Position numbers and translations under genes: made by a program. The notes below the pieces were generated by a model. That model worked only from the letters and a program-made list of their open reading frames with translations. It made no database searches and was not told where the DNA came from. This document shows positions 18,907 through 30,048 of a DNA stretch of 64,000 nucleotides, in pieces. Each line of letters opens with the position of its first letter. The first letter of the stretch is position 1. This stretch comes from CALFML01 sp044222245 (GTDB lineage Bacteria > Myxococcota_A > Polyangia > Palsa-1104 > JAEUJZ01): the NCBI GenBank assembly GCA_044222245.1, contig JBGANQ010000043.1:1-64000 (forward strand), written 5' to 3'.

Positions 18907-19131
18907 TTTCTTTCAACACCGATCGGAAAGGGTTTGTTCCTGGGTGAGCGGTCGGGGCCGCGGCCAGCTGCTGCTCGATTATGACCTTGGGTTAGCTTCC
19001 TGCCTAGTGCGGGCCGCCCGCGAGCGGACCCGGCCGGCCAGGGCGGCGCGCCAGTGCATGCGCCAAGCCTACTGCAACTGCGGCGGCGCAAGGAGGAAGT
19101 TTTGTCGCGATCGGGCGACGGCGGGGGCCGC

Positions 19132-19827
19132 CTACTGGAGGTGCCGGGCGAGGTACTCGGGGTAGTGGGCAGCGTCGGGCAGGCGGAGGTCGATGACCAG
19201 GTGCGGGGCGCGGCCCTCCTCCTGCGCCATGTAGACCGACGAGCCGTGGCGCTGCCAGGCCGGCAGCTCGGCGTAGTCGACGTTGTTCTGGCGCAGGAGC
19301 GCCAGCCGCTGATCGGTGGTCGTGCCGCCGAGGATCGAGGGGATGGCGCGGGTGTCGGTGCCGGCCTTTTCCAGGGTGTAGGTCACGTAGCGCTCAAGGG
19401 CGCTCGCCTCGGCGCGCTGGCGCCGCCACAGGAAGTAGGTGCGGGCGAGCTCGACCGACGGGATCTCGAACAGTCGCACGTCGAAGGTGAACACCTCTCC
19501 GACCAAGAGCGACAGCTTGGCCGAGGCCTCGCCGGCCAGCCGACTGAGCAGCCGCCGCGCGTCGCTGCCCTGCGAGATCGCGTACAGCAAAAGATCCGTG
19601 CGATCGGCGTAGCCGAAGCTGCAGCCGAGCACCGCACACAGGTGCGACAGCGTCTTGAGCAGGGCCTTCTGGACATCGCTATCAAAGGGCTGATCGGTCC
19701 GCTCGTTCAGGCGCTGCTCAAACCGCCGCCCGATCAGATGCGCCACCAGCGGAGTGCCGCTGATGAGCGGGCAGTCAGCAAAGACTTCATACGGTGCGAT
19801 CTGCTCTGGGAGCAGGGAGGATGTCAT
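19132..19827 (-). CDS. Divergent Thg1-like protein (tRNA-His guanylyltransferase fold)
   Basis: The 231-residue protein follows the Thg1/TLP layout. These enzymes add nucleotides in the 3'-to-5' direction to tRNA 5' ends. Recognisable blocks are LIGRRFEQRLNERTDQPFD (31-49, family pattern xIDGRxFHxFTxxxxRPFD), FGYADRTDLLLY (71-82, family FxYxQSDEIS), FTFDVRLFEIPS (113-124), YFLWRRQRAEASAL (131-144) and LPAWQRHGSSVY (188-199). The metal-binding Asp of the first block is Ile32, and the Asp-Glu of the second is Thr77-Asp78. It is therefore probably unable to do canonical two-metal catalysis. A non-catalytic or repurposed RNA-binding role is inference. The start has TATAAT 8 nt upstream. Confidence 0.7.
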   Translation of the reverse strand: MTSSLLPEQIAPYEVFADCPLISGTPLVAHLIGRRFEQRLNERTDQPFDSDVQKALLKTLSHLCAVLGCSFGYADRTDLLLYAISQGSDARRLLSRLAGEASAKLSLLVGEVFTFDVRLFEIPSVELARTYFLWRRQRAEASALERYVTYTLEKAGTDTRAIPSILGGTTTDQRLALLRQNNVDYAELPAWQRHGSSVYMAQEEGRAPHLVIDLRLPDAAHYPEYLARHLQ

Positions 19828-19835
19828 TATCCGAG

Positions 19836-19841
19836 ATTATA
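19836..19841 (-). promoter_or_regulatory. Putative -10 element, leaderless Thg1-like gene
   Basis: A consensus TATAAT on the minus strand lies exactly 8 nt (CTCGGATA) before the ATG at 19827. With such spacing transcription would start at or beside the ATG. No ribosome binding site exists. Confidence 0.55.
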
Positions 19842-20080
19842 ACAAAAGTCGCGGCTTAGCGGATACCTTCTCATCGCCGGTCTACTCGAGGCTGCCGCTG
19901 CCAGCGCGAATATCTGCAAATACTTGCAAATACTTGCATAACCCTTTGCCTTGGCGCCTTGGCCAAGATTTTTGTAAGCCGGTGGCGGGCGCCCGGTTTG
20001 CTTGCCTGGCTTAGCTGCCTTGGGCAGGCCTTGGGCAGGCCTTGGCGCCCGGTTCTCCTTTGGGGTCGTGCGGCCTGACC

Positions 20081-20086
20081 TATAAT
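20081..20086 (+). promoter_or_regulatory. Putative -10 element, leaderless cutA
   Basis: A consensus TATAAT lies 7 nt (TCAACTT) before the cutA ATG at 20094. A TTTGGG at 16-nt spacing is a weak -35 candidate. Confidence 0.55.
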
Positions 20087-20093
20087 TCAACTT

Positions 20094-20660
20094 ATGGAAG
20101 ATTCAAAAGGCGGTCCTGCGACCGCTTCCGCCCCGCTAGCGGCCGGCGCTCCCAACAGCGCGGAGCCCACCCCGAACCAGGCTCTCGCCGGCAGAAGTCC
20201 GACCGCCGCCGGGCTGGCCGGCAAGCTGGCCGGTGACTTGACCGGCGACCTGGTCATTGTCCTTTGCACCTTCCCCAAGCCCGAGGATCTCGGCGAGATC
20301 GCCTTTACCCTTGTCGGCGAGAACCTGTGCGCCTGCGTCAACATCCTCCACGAGTCGCTGTCGATCTATCGCTGGAAGGGCGAGATCGTTACCAACAAAG
20401 AGGTCTTGTGCCTCATCAAGACCACCCGCGCCCGCCACGCCGCGCTGGTCGCCCGCCTGAGCGAGCTGCACCCCTACGATGTCCCCGAGATCGTCACCCT
20501 GCCGACGAGCGCCGTCAACGAGCCCTACCTGCGCTGGGTCAAAGAGGAGACCGCCCCCCTTTTCGAGGCGAGTGACGAGGGCAAGCAGAGCTCCGAGTCG
20601 AGCGGCGCGGCTGGCCGCCAAGGGCTTGCCGACCGCGAGGACCCGGAGGACGACCAGTAG
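20094..20660 (+). CDS. cutA: Divalent-cation tolerance protein CutA with extended termini
   Basis: CutA1 forms a very stable trimer linked to copper and other divalent metal tolerance; its exact role is unsettled. The core (residues about 50-155) is clear: LVIVLCTFPKPEDLGEIAFTL, CACVNILHESLSIYRWKGEI, VLCLIKTT and the LHPYDVPEIVTLP block with a C-terminal YLRWVKEET. The 188-residue product carries a 48-residue Ala/Pro-rich N-terminal lead and a 30-residue acidic C-terminal tail not seen in compact CutA proteins of about 110 residues. The promoter spacing supports the upstream ATG and thus the extension. Confidence 0.88.
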   Translation: MEDSKGGPATASAPLAAGAPNSAEPTPNQALAGRSPTAAGLAGKLAGDLTGDLVIVLCTFPKPEDLGEIAFTLVGENLCACVNILHESLSIYRWKGEIVTNKEVLCLIKTTRARHAALVARLSELHPYDVPEIVTLPTSAVNEPYLRWVKEETAPLFEASDEGKQSSESSGAAGRQGLADREDPEDDQ

Positions 20661-20702
20661 CCGCCAGCAGCCGTCCGGGGCCCGCCCGGGCGCGGGTCGT
20701 GC

Positions 20703-20708
20703 TAGCTT
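20703..20708 (+). promoter_or_regulatory. Putative -10 element for the 75-aa gene
   Basis: TGCTAGCTT (extended -10 type, hexamer TAGCTT) lies 6 nt before the ATG at 20715. It matches the leaderless pattern and is the main support for this small gene. Confidence 0.4.
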
Positions 20709-20714
20709 GCGCCC

Positions 20715-20942
20715 ATGCGCCACATCGCCGTGCCCGGCTTCGCCGTCTCGCCGTGCAATGGTCTGATCGAAGAAGTCACCCGCCCGGCCGCGCCGCCGCC
20801 TGCGGCTGCGCACCGCTCGCTGCCGATCCTCGGGGCGGACGGGCGACCGAGCCACCCGGCGGCGGCGCCGACCACGCAGTGGATCTGCAGCGGCTGCGGC
20901 CAGACCTGGGAGCGCGAGCCGCTACCCGATGAGGCCCTGTAG
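20715..20942 (+). CDS. Small CxxC protein, 75 aa
   Basis: A short reading frame with an Ala/Pro-rich middle and a C-terminal WICSGCGQTWERE containing one CxxC pair, like half a zinc ribbon. Two copies together could bind one metal. The start is preceded by an extended -10-like box, and the stop abuts the stop of the convergent HESGH gene. No family is recognised, so it may be a chance frame; the promoter-like spacing tips me towards real. Confidence 0.4.
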   Translation: MRHIAVPGFAVSPCNGLIEEVTRPAAPPPAAAHRSLPILGADGRPSHPAAAPTTQWICSGCGQTWEREPLPDEAL

Positions 20943-21830
20943 CTAGAACGCCAGCGTCGCCCCGAGCATCGTCAGCTTGCCGCCGAGGCTCACCCACGGG
21001 GCCCAGCGCGAGTCGGGCACGAAGTAGCGGTAGGTGTCGGTGAGCGCCGGCACGATCAGCATAAGCCCGATCGCCCACTGCGGCACCCCGAGGCCGCGCG
21101 CCATCGTGTTGACATCGCTCTGCGCCGGCCCGACGTTGGCAAAGCCGGTGACCGCGTAGCCGATGTCGAGCACGATGTGGAAGCCGAGCATGCCCTTGAG
21201 GAACGGGTGGTGGTGCTCGGTGAGGTGCGGGTCCAGGCCCAGGATGAGCTCGGAGTAGATGCTCTCCATCATGAAGCCGGCCTGGGCGATCGCGTAGCGC
21301 TGCTGGTTGTTGCGGATGTGCGACGGCTGGATGGCAAAAAACGGGAACGGCCCGAGGTAGGTCGGCACCAGCGTCGGATTGGTGCCGAGCAGGCCGTCGA
21401 AGATGAGGTGGCCGCTCTCGTGGGTGACAAAGCCCGCCCCGGCGCCGAGCAGCAGCCACAGATAGTCGGTGAAGCGGCGAAAGTCGGCCTCGCGCGCCTG
21501 CGCCCGGGTGCTGCCGAGCGTCAGCACCAGCGCCAGCGCCGCCGCCACGCCGCGACGTCCGCGCAGGCGCCGCCAGCCGCGGCCCCGGCCGGCGCCCAGA
21601 TCGGTACCAAGACCGGCGCCCAGACCGGTACAAAGACCGGTTCCAAGACCAGTACAAAGACCGGTTCCAAGACCGGTGCCGACACCGGTACAAAGACCGG
21701 TGCCCACACCGGCGCGAAGACTGGCCCGCAGACCGCCGCGAACAGGAGAGCTCACAGTCTCGGCTTCACACGCGCCACGGGCGCTGTCAAAAAAGCCGCC
21801 CGCTGCAGCCGCGGGCCCGTCGGTCAGCAC
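20943..21830 (-). CDS. Membrane protein with HESGH motif and N-terminal 4-residue repeats
   Basis: The 295-residue reading starts at a GTG. Residues about 33-80 are a low-complexity TGLGTGLC array encoded by a 12-bp tandem repeat. A signal/membrane segment (VAAALALVLTLGSTRAQA) follows. The main body has several hydrophobic stretches and the sequence THESGHLIFDGL, an HExxH zinc-metalloprotease-like motif. A second block, HIVLDIGYAVTGFANVG, resembles a membrane-embedded helix with a possible Asp ligand as in site-2 proteases, but no classical LDG motif is visible. An in-frame GTG at 21548 would start directly at the signal peptide and exclude the repeats. Function unproven. Confidence 0.65.
   Translation of the reverse strand: MLTDGPAAAAGGFFDSARGACEAETVSSPVRGGLRASLRAGVGTGLCTGVGTGLGTGLCTGLGTGLCTGLGAGLGTDLGAGRGRGWRRLRGRRGVAAALALVLTLGSTRAQAREADFRRFTDYLWLLLGAGAGFVTHESGHLIFDGLLGTNPTLVPTYLGPFPFFAIQPSHIRNNQQRYAIAQAGFMMESIYSELILGLDPHLTEHHHPFLKGMLGFHIVLDIGYAVTGFANVGPAQSDVNTMARGLGVPQWAIGLMLIVPALTDTYRYFVPDSRWAPWVSLGGKLTMLGATLAF
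21588..21731. repeat. 12-bp tandem repeat, about 12 units
   Basis: Degenerate units of the form ACCGGTnCnAAG run head to tail with a strict 12-bp period. In the minus-strand gene they encode LGTG/LCTG tetrapeptides just before its signal peptide. The period is a multiple of three, so length changes would keep the frame. Confidence 0.85.
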
Positions 21831-21912
21831 CCGAGCGGTCTCAACTTTACCGACGGTGCGCGGGAAAAAAAGGTCCTTGGCAGGCCCGGTTACCTATGGC
21901 ATCGAAAGGGGC

Positions 21913-22977
21913 ATGGCTGAGCAGATTTCGCTGTTTTCCGGCAGCCTTGCGCCGTTTTCGGCCCCGACTGCGGCGGACGCCGAGGCGACCGGCGGCCGCA
22001 AGCCGGGCCGTCGCCGCGCCGCCGCCCTGAGCTTCGAGAGCGAGCCGCAACTGCACAAGGTCGGCCCCAATAACCGGCTGTTCGGCACGAGCTCGTGGAC
22101 CTACCTCGGCTGGCAGGGCACGGTCTACCGCGACGTCGAGGCCTACGGGGCGGCGCAGCGCTTCACCGAGCTGTCGCTCACCGAGTACGCCCGCGACCCG
22201 CGCTTCCGCTGCGCCGGCGCCGACAACATGTACTACATGCCGCCGTCGCACCGGCGGGCGCTGCTGAAAAAGTACGCGGCGCAGCTGCGCAAGCTGAGCG
22301 AGCCGATCGTCCTTTGCCCCAAGGTCTGGCACGGGGTGACGGTCAACCGCTACACGCCGCTGCAGCAGAAGCAGTGGCGGCTGCCCGCGGAGGTAAACGG
22401 CAGCTTCCTCGACGCCGGGGTGTTCCTGCACGACGTCGCGGCGCCGCTTGTGGAAGAGCTCGGGCCGTTCCTCGGGCCGCTCATCCTGGAGATCCAGGAA
22501 AACGACATCCACGAGGCCGAGTTCTGCACCCTGCTCGACGGCTTCCTCGGCAAGGTGCGGGCGACTTATGACGGACCGCTGGCGGTCGAGCTGCGCACCT
22601 CGGCGCACCTCACGCCGCGCTACCTGCAGATCGTGCGCGGCCACGGGGCCAGCCACGTGCTCAACTCGTGGACGCGCATGCCGGCGGTCGGCTGGCAGTG
22701 GGACAAGCTGCGCGCCCACGGCGACCTCGACTGGGAGTTCTTCCTCGTGCGGGCGCTGCTGCGGCCCGGGGTGCGCTACGAAGACGCCTCGATCTTCGAG
22801 CCCTACGATCGCCTGGTGAGCCGCGCCCCCGAGGTCCGCGCCGACATCCTGCGCGTGCTGCGCGAGGCCGGGGAGCGCACCTGCTACGTGCTCGTAAACA
22901 ACCACCTGGAGGGCCACTCCCCCGGCACCATCGGCGAGCTGCAGGCCGAGCTCTGGGGCTCGGAGGCGACGCCCTAG
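21913..22977 (+). CDS. DUF72 (YecE-like) protein
   Basis: DUF72 proteins have a TIM-barrel fold with no established activity. The 354-residue protein has the family blocks FGTSSWTYLGWQGTVY, TELSLTEYARDP, the Trp/Lys-rich KVWHGVTV, LAVELRTSAHL and VLVNNHLEGHSPGTI. The start at 21913 is chosen because GAAAGGGG lies just upstream; a longer in-frame reading passes backwards through the 12-bp repeat and is a shadow. It ends in a CTAG stop overlap with the convergent GNAT gene. Confidence 0.88.
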   Translation: MAEQISLFSGSLAPFSAPTAADAEATGGRKPGRRRAAALSFESEPQLHKVGPNNRLFGTSSWTYLGWQGTVYRDVEAYGAAQRFTELSLTEYARDPRFRCAGADNMYYMPPSHRRALLKKYAAQLRKLSEPIVLCPKVWHGVTVNRYTPLQQKQWRLPAEVNGSFLDAGVFLHDVAAPLVEELGPFLGPLILEIQENDIHEAEFCTLLDGFLGKVRATYDGPLAVELRTSAHLTPRYLQIVRGHGASHVLNSWTRMPAVGWQWDKLRAHGDLDWEFFLVRALLRPGVRYEDASIFEPYDRLVSRAPEVRADILRVLREAGERTCYVLVNNHLEGHSPGTIGELQAELWGSEATP

Positions 22978-23600
22978 CGCGGCTCGGGGTCGCGCATCTC
23001 GTCGAGGAAGACCTGGACCTTGGCGACCACCGTGAAGCCGAGGCGGGTGAGGATCGGGCGCGACATGTGGCCGGCCTGGGTGACCAGGATCGGGGTGCCG
23101 CGGGCCACCGCGTCGCGCCAGCGGGCGGCGATGAGCGCCCGGTAGGCGCCGCGGCGGCGCAGGGCGGGCAGGGTGGCGCCGCCGGACAGCACCACCGCCT
23201 CATCGGTGAAGGTGGCGTCGGCGGCGGCGATCGGCTGGCCGCCTTCGAGGGCGATGTAGCTGCGCCAGCTCGGCGAGGCCTGGTAGCGGGCGAAGTCGCG
23301 CCGCGGGTCGCTGTCGCCAAGGGGGGTGCCGAAGCAGCCGCTGAAGATCACCTGGACCTGTCGCAGGCGCGCCGCGCTCTCGACACGCTCGACGGCGATC
23401 GTCGTCGAGGCGGCGAAGTCGGGCGACTCGGGCGGCTGCATAAGGACCATGCCGGCGACCTCCGACTCCAGCGGGTCGGGCCGCAGGCCCAGGGCTCGCA
23501 GCTCGGCCCCGAGCGCCGCCGGCTGTGAAGAAGGACCAAGCTCCCAGGTGGCGCCGCGGCGGCCGCGCGCGGCGAGCAGCCGGCGCACCTCGGCCACCAC
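22974..23600 (-). CDS. GNAT-family N-acetyltransferase
   Basis: A 208-residue protein with the GNAT acetyl-CoA-binding pattern LPALRRRGAYRALIAARWRDA (R-x-x-G-x-Y/A) and a C-terminal LTRLGFTVVAKVQVFL strand-helix end. The N-terminal third is a divergent extension. The start is a GTG with GGAGAG about nine nt upstream, 20 nt after a 52-aa frame. The substrate cannot be predicted. It is likely the last gene of a three-gene operon. Confidence 0.82.
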   Translation of the reverse strand: MVAEVRRLLAARGRRGATWELGPSSQPAALGAELRALGLRPDPLESEVAGMVLMQPPESPDFAASTTIAVERVESAARLRQVQVIFSGCFGTPLGDSDPRRDFARYQASPSWRSYIALEGGQPIAAADATFTDEAVVLSGGATLPALRRRGAYRALIAARWRDAVARGTPILVTQAGHMSRPILTRLGFTVVAKVQVFLDEMRDPEPR

Positions 23601-23620
23601 CTGCGGCAGCTCTCCGGGGC

Positions 23621-23779
23621 CTAGCCCACAAAGCGCGGGTCGACGATCCGCTGGTCGCCCTGCCGCAGCGGCAGGTGGGTGTTGAGCTCCTCGGCCAGCG
23701 CCCGCACCGCCGGCGGGATGGGCGGGGACGGCGGCCCGAGCCCGGGGAGGGGGCCGCCGATCGGCTCCCCGGGGTTCAC
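23621..23779 (-). CDS. 52-aa frame between SRPBCC and GNAT genes
   Basis: A GTG-initiated frame whose start overlaps the stop of the upstream SRPBCC gene (GTGA) and which ends 20 nt before the GNAT start. The product is Gly/Pro-rich at first and then has an ordered-looking LAEELNTHLPLRQGDQRIVDPRFVG. The tight coupling argues that it is translated. No family is recognised. Confidence 0.5.
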   Translation of the reverse strand: MNPGEPIGGPLPGLGPPSPPIPPAVRALAEELNTHLPLRQGDQRIVDPRFVG

Positions 23780-24273
23780 GCGGCGGACTTGCCGTGCTGG
23801 CTCAGGTAGTGCGCCGAGGCCTCCATGCTGCGCTCGATCTCGCCGGCGGCGAACTTCTCGATCTGGCCGCCGACGCCGAAGATCTTGACCTCGACCTCCC
23901 ACTCCATGGACCGCCGGCAGGCGTTGTCACCGTCGGGGCGCACGCGCATGGTGTAGTTCATCTTCAGCTTGTCGCGCATGACGCTTGGGACCATGGTGCC
24001 GGTGACGGTGTCCGAGCCCTTCTGGTGGGTGACGGTCTCCTCGTAGTTGAAGCCGCCGCCGATGAGCTTCTTGAGGAAGCCGGGCATGTTGTCCTGGGGG
24101 GTGATGCGGTTGCGCATCGTCCAGGTGTTGCCCTCGACGTTGCGCTCCAGCGAGTCATAGGCCTGGACCTTCATCGCCTCCAGGTTCATGCGGTGCATGA
24201 ACTCGGCGCTGAAGGTCAGCTCGATGAGGCGGGCCATAGGTAGCTCGATGCGGTGTTCTTTTTGGAAGCGCAA
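23776..24273 (-). CDS. SRPBCC/DUF2505-type lipid-binding-fold protein
   Basis: The 165-residue protein fits DUF2505, a START-like fold that can hold hydrophobic ligands: N-terminal MRFQKEHRIELP, then alternating beta strands and a final long amphipathic helix (EKFAAGEIERSMEASAHYLSQH). The start is a TTG with a strong AGGAG at about six nt spacing, which decides it over the ATG twelve codons later. It heads the group with the 52-aa frame and the GNAT gene. Confidence 0.8.
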   Translation of the reverse strand: MRFQKEHRIELPMARLIELTFSAEFMHRMNLEAMKVQAYDSLERNVEGNTWTMRNRITPQDNMPGFLKKLIGGGFNYEETVTHQKGSDTVTGTMVPSVMRDKLKMNYTMRVRPDGDNACRRSMEWEVEVKIFGVGGQIEKFAAGEIERSMEASAHYLSQHGKSAA

Positions 24274-24405
24274 GGGTTTCTCCTAAAAGACGAGTTCGCA
24301 GATGACTGCTCCGAACCTTACCCGTAAGCGCACCGCCGGTAAAGGACGCGCTGACCGTGGCCATGCGTTGACGCCTTGGGGGCCGCCTGCTAAGCCCTGC
24401 CCAGC

Positions 24406-28062
<3,657 letters not shown>

Positions 28063-28078
28063 AGGTCGGGGCCGCTCG

Positions 28079-29833
28079 CTAGGGGTCGGGGCGCTTCTGG
28101 CGGAACCGATCGAGGTAGCGCAAAAGGTGCATCTTCACGGTGGTGCCGTCGGCGATGTTCAGGCGACGGGCGAGCTCGGAGTAGTTGTGGTTCTTGTTCG
28201 GGTCGTCCAGCTGGCCAAGGCCGATGGCGTGGGCGACGAAGACCGGCTTCAAGTACTTCTCGGTGTACAGCTGGATCTGGCCCCAGCTTTTCGGCTGCAG
28301 GCCGTGGTCCTTGATGAAGGCGGAGATGGCGATGGCCGACACGTCCTGCCAGCTGCCCGGCGGGGCGCTGCCGGGGCGCAGCTCGGGGTCATCGTCGCTC
28401 TTGAGGGGGCCGCCGCGGCCCTCGCGCAGGGCGGCGGCGCAGGCTTCCTGGTCGATGCTCTGCGGCCGGCTGGCGGCGGGCAGGCGCTCGACGAAGTTCT
28501 CCAGGTCGCGGAAGTTGCCGGGCCAGGCGTCTTGCAGGACCAGCTGCAGGGCCGCCGGGGTGAGGGCGTCGTAGACGCGCAGGCTCGAGGTGGGCAGGGT
28601 GCGGGTGCGCAGGTAGGCGGTGATGTCGTCGCGGCGCTCGCGCAGCGGCGGGATGCGCACGACCTTGACCGCCAGGCGGTACCACAGATCGTCGCGGAAG
28701 CGGCCCAGGCGCTTCTGCGGGTCGTCGAGGTCGACGTTGGTGGCGCACACGATCTGGACGTTGACGCGGCGCGAGCGCGGCTCCCCCAGGCGCTGGTACT
28801 CGCCGCGCGAGTCGAGGAAGCGCAGCAGCGCCTTCTGCACCTCCATATCGAGGTCGCCGATCTCATCGAGGAACAGGGTCCCTTCGTTGGACGCCTCGAC
28901 GACGCCGGCGATGTCGCTGACGCAGCCGGTGAACGAGCCCTTCTTGGCCCCGAACAGCTGCGCGTACAAGAGGTTTTCCTTGAGCAGGGCGCAGTTCAGC
29001 GTCGCATAGGGCCCGCGGTGCTGGCGTGAGTGGATGTGGTAGCAGCGGGCCAGCCGATCCTTGCCGGCGCCGGTCGGGCCGAGCAGCATCACCCGCTGGC
29101 CGCGGGTCGCCGCCTCGGCCAGCCGCTGGTGGGCCTCGCGCAGCGCCCGCGAGGCGAGGACGAAGCCCTCCTCGTGGCCCTGCAGCTGCTCGAAGCGGCT
29201 GTTCTGCTCGTGCACGTAGCTCTGCAGCTTGTCGAGGAGCACGCTCCAGGGGCTGGCCTGGGTGGTCTCCGAGCGCACCGCGACGCGCAGCTCGCTCTCG
29301 TCGGCGAGCGGCAGGCGGACCTCGTCGCTGCTCAGCGGCTCGCTGGTGGTGTTGCGCGGCACCGGCATGACCAGCGCCGTCATGCCCAGGCTCTTGAACC
29401 AGCTGCTCACCGCGCGGCTGATGGCGGCGGCGAAGTTGCGCTCGGCCGCCCAGTCGATCGGCTTGGGTCCGTCGACGCTCGGATCGCCGGGCGGGATTGT
29501 CGCCAGCTCGACCACCAGATCGCTGTCGCTGCTAAGCTGCAGCAGCTGGCGCGGCTGCAGCTGGACGAGCGAGCCGTTGCGGCTGCCCAGGTCGTGCACC
29601 CACACCAGCTCCTTATCTTTTTCCTTGGTGCAGTAGGCCAGAAGGTGGTTGCTGGAGACGCGCTGCGACGACATCCGCAGGATTGACAGGGCGCCTGGGG
29701 CGAAGCTGGGGATGCCGTCCCGCGAAAGGCGGCTCGGGTCCGGATGGCGGCCGAGCAGGACCGCGCCACCGGGCTCCAGAGTGACCGCCATTTGCTCATC
29801 TGGTTCCGGGGAGCGAAACAGGATGGTGGGCAT
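28079..29833 (-). CDS. FHA-domain AAA+ regulator, sigma-54 activator family, altered GAFTGA
   Basis: The 584-residue protein starts with an FHA domain (VLLGRHPDPSRLSRDGIPS, SSNHL, HDLGSRNGSLV) that would read phosphothreonine. A linker follows, then an AAA+ domain with Walker A GPTGAGKD, Walker B TLFLDEIGDL, and WPGNFRDLENFVERL. It ends in a helix-turn-helix-like region (YSELARRLNIADGTTVKMHLLRYL). The loop that contacts sigma-54 reads GSFTGC instead of GAFTGA. FHA-fused activators are typical of myxobacteria, where Ser/Thr kinases may signal to them. Given the altered loop, sigma-54 activation is uncertain. GAGGA lies about seven nt before the ATG. Confidence 0.85.
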   Translation of the reverse strand: MPTILFRSPEPDEQMAVTLEPGGAVLLGRHPDPSRLSRDGIPSFAPGALSILRMSSQRVSSNHLLAYCTKEKDKELVWVHDLGSRNGSLVQLQPRQLLQLSSDSDLVVELATIPPGDPSVDGPKPIDWAAERNFAAAISRAVSSWFKSLGMTALVMPVPRNTTSEPLSSDEVRLPLADESELRVAVRSETTQASPWSVLLDKLQSYVHEQNSRFEQLQGHEEGFVLASRALREAHQRLAEAATRGQRVMLLGPTGAGKDRLARCYHIHSRQHRGPYATLNCALLKENLLYAQLFGAKKGSFTGCVSDIAGVVEASNEGTLFLDEIGDLDMEVQKALLRFLDSRGEYQRLGEPRSRRVNVQIVCATNVDLDDPQKRLGRFRDDLWYRLAVKVVRIPPLRERRDDITAYLRTRTLPTSSLRVYDALTPAALQLVLQDAWPGNFRDLENFVERLPAASRPQSIDQEACAAALREGRGGPLKSDDDPELRPGSAPPGSWQDVSAIAISAFIKDHGLQPKSWGQIQLYTEKYLKPVFVAHAIGLGQLDDPNKNHNYSELARRLNIADGTTVKMHLLRYLDRFRQKRPDP

Positions 29834-29946
29834 CTATCGGTCCTCATCTTAGCAAGAAAAAGCCGCTTCCCGGTCAACCGGCGGTCGTTTTGGCGACGGA
29901 AGAGCGGGGTCGGCCGCGGCGGCACCCCACGCACCAGCGAGGCGGC

Positions 29947-30012
29947 CTCGGCGCGATCCCGGCGCGGCCTCGGCGCGGCCCCGGCGCAATCCCGGCGCAA
30001 TCCCGGCGCAGC
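29947..30012. repeat. 11-bp tandem repeat, 6 units
   Basis: Six head-to-tail copies of a CCCGGCGCAAT-like unit (variants with CTCGGCGC and GCGGC endings) with a strict 11-bp period, in the 215-nt gap between the FHA regulator start and the end of the next minus-strand gene. No promoter or hairpin of the usual type is apparent. Confidence 0.8.
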
Positions 30013-30048
30013 GGTGCGTGCGGCAGCGGCCCCCGCCTCCGGCGCGGC

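Noticed and set aside
21469..21912. Upstream extension of the DUF72 gene
   Set aside because: It reads through the 12-bp repeat of the opposite-strand gene as Arg/Pro repeats; a good ribosome binding site precedes the ATG at 21913.
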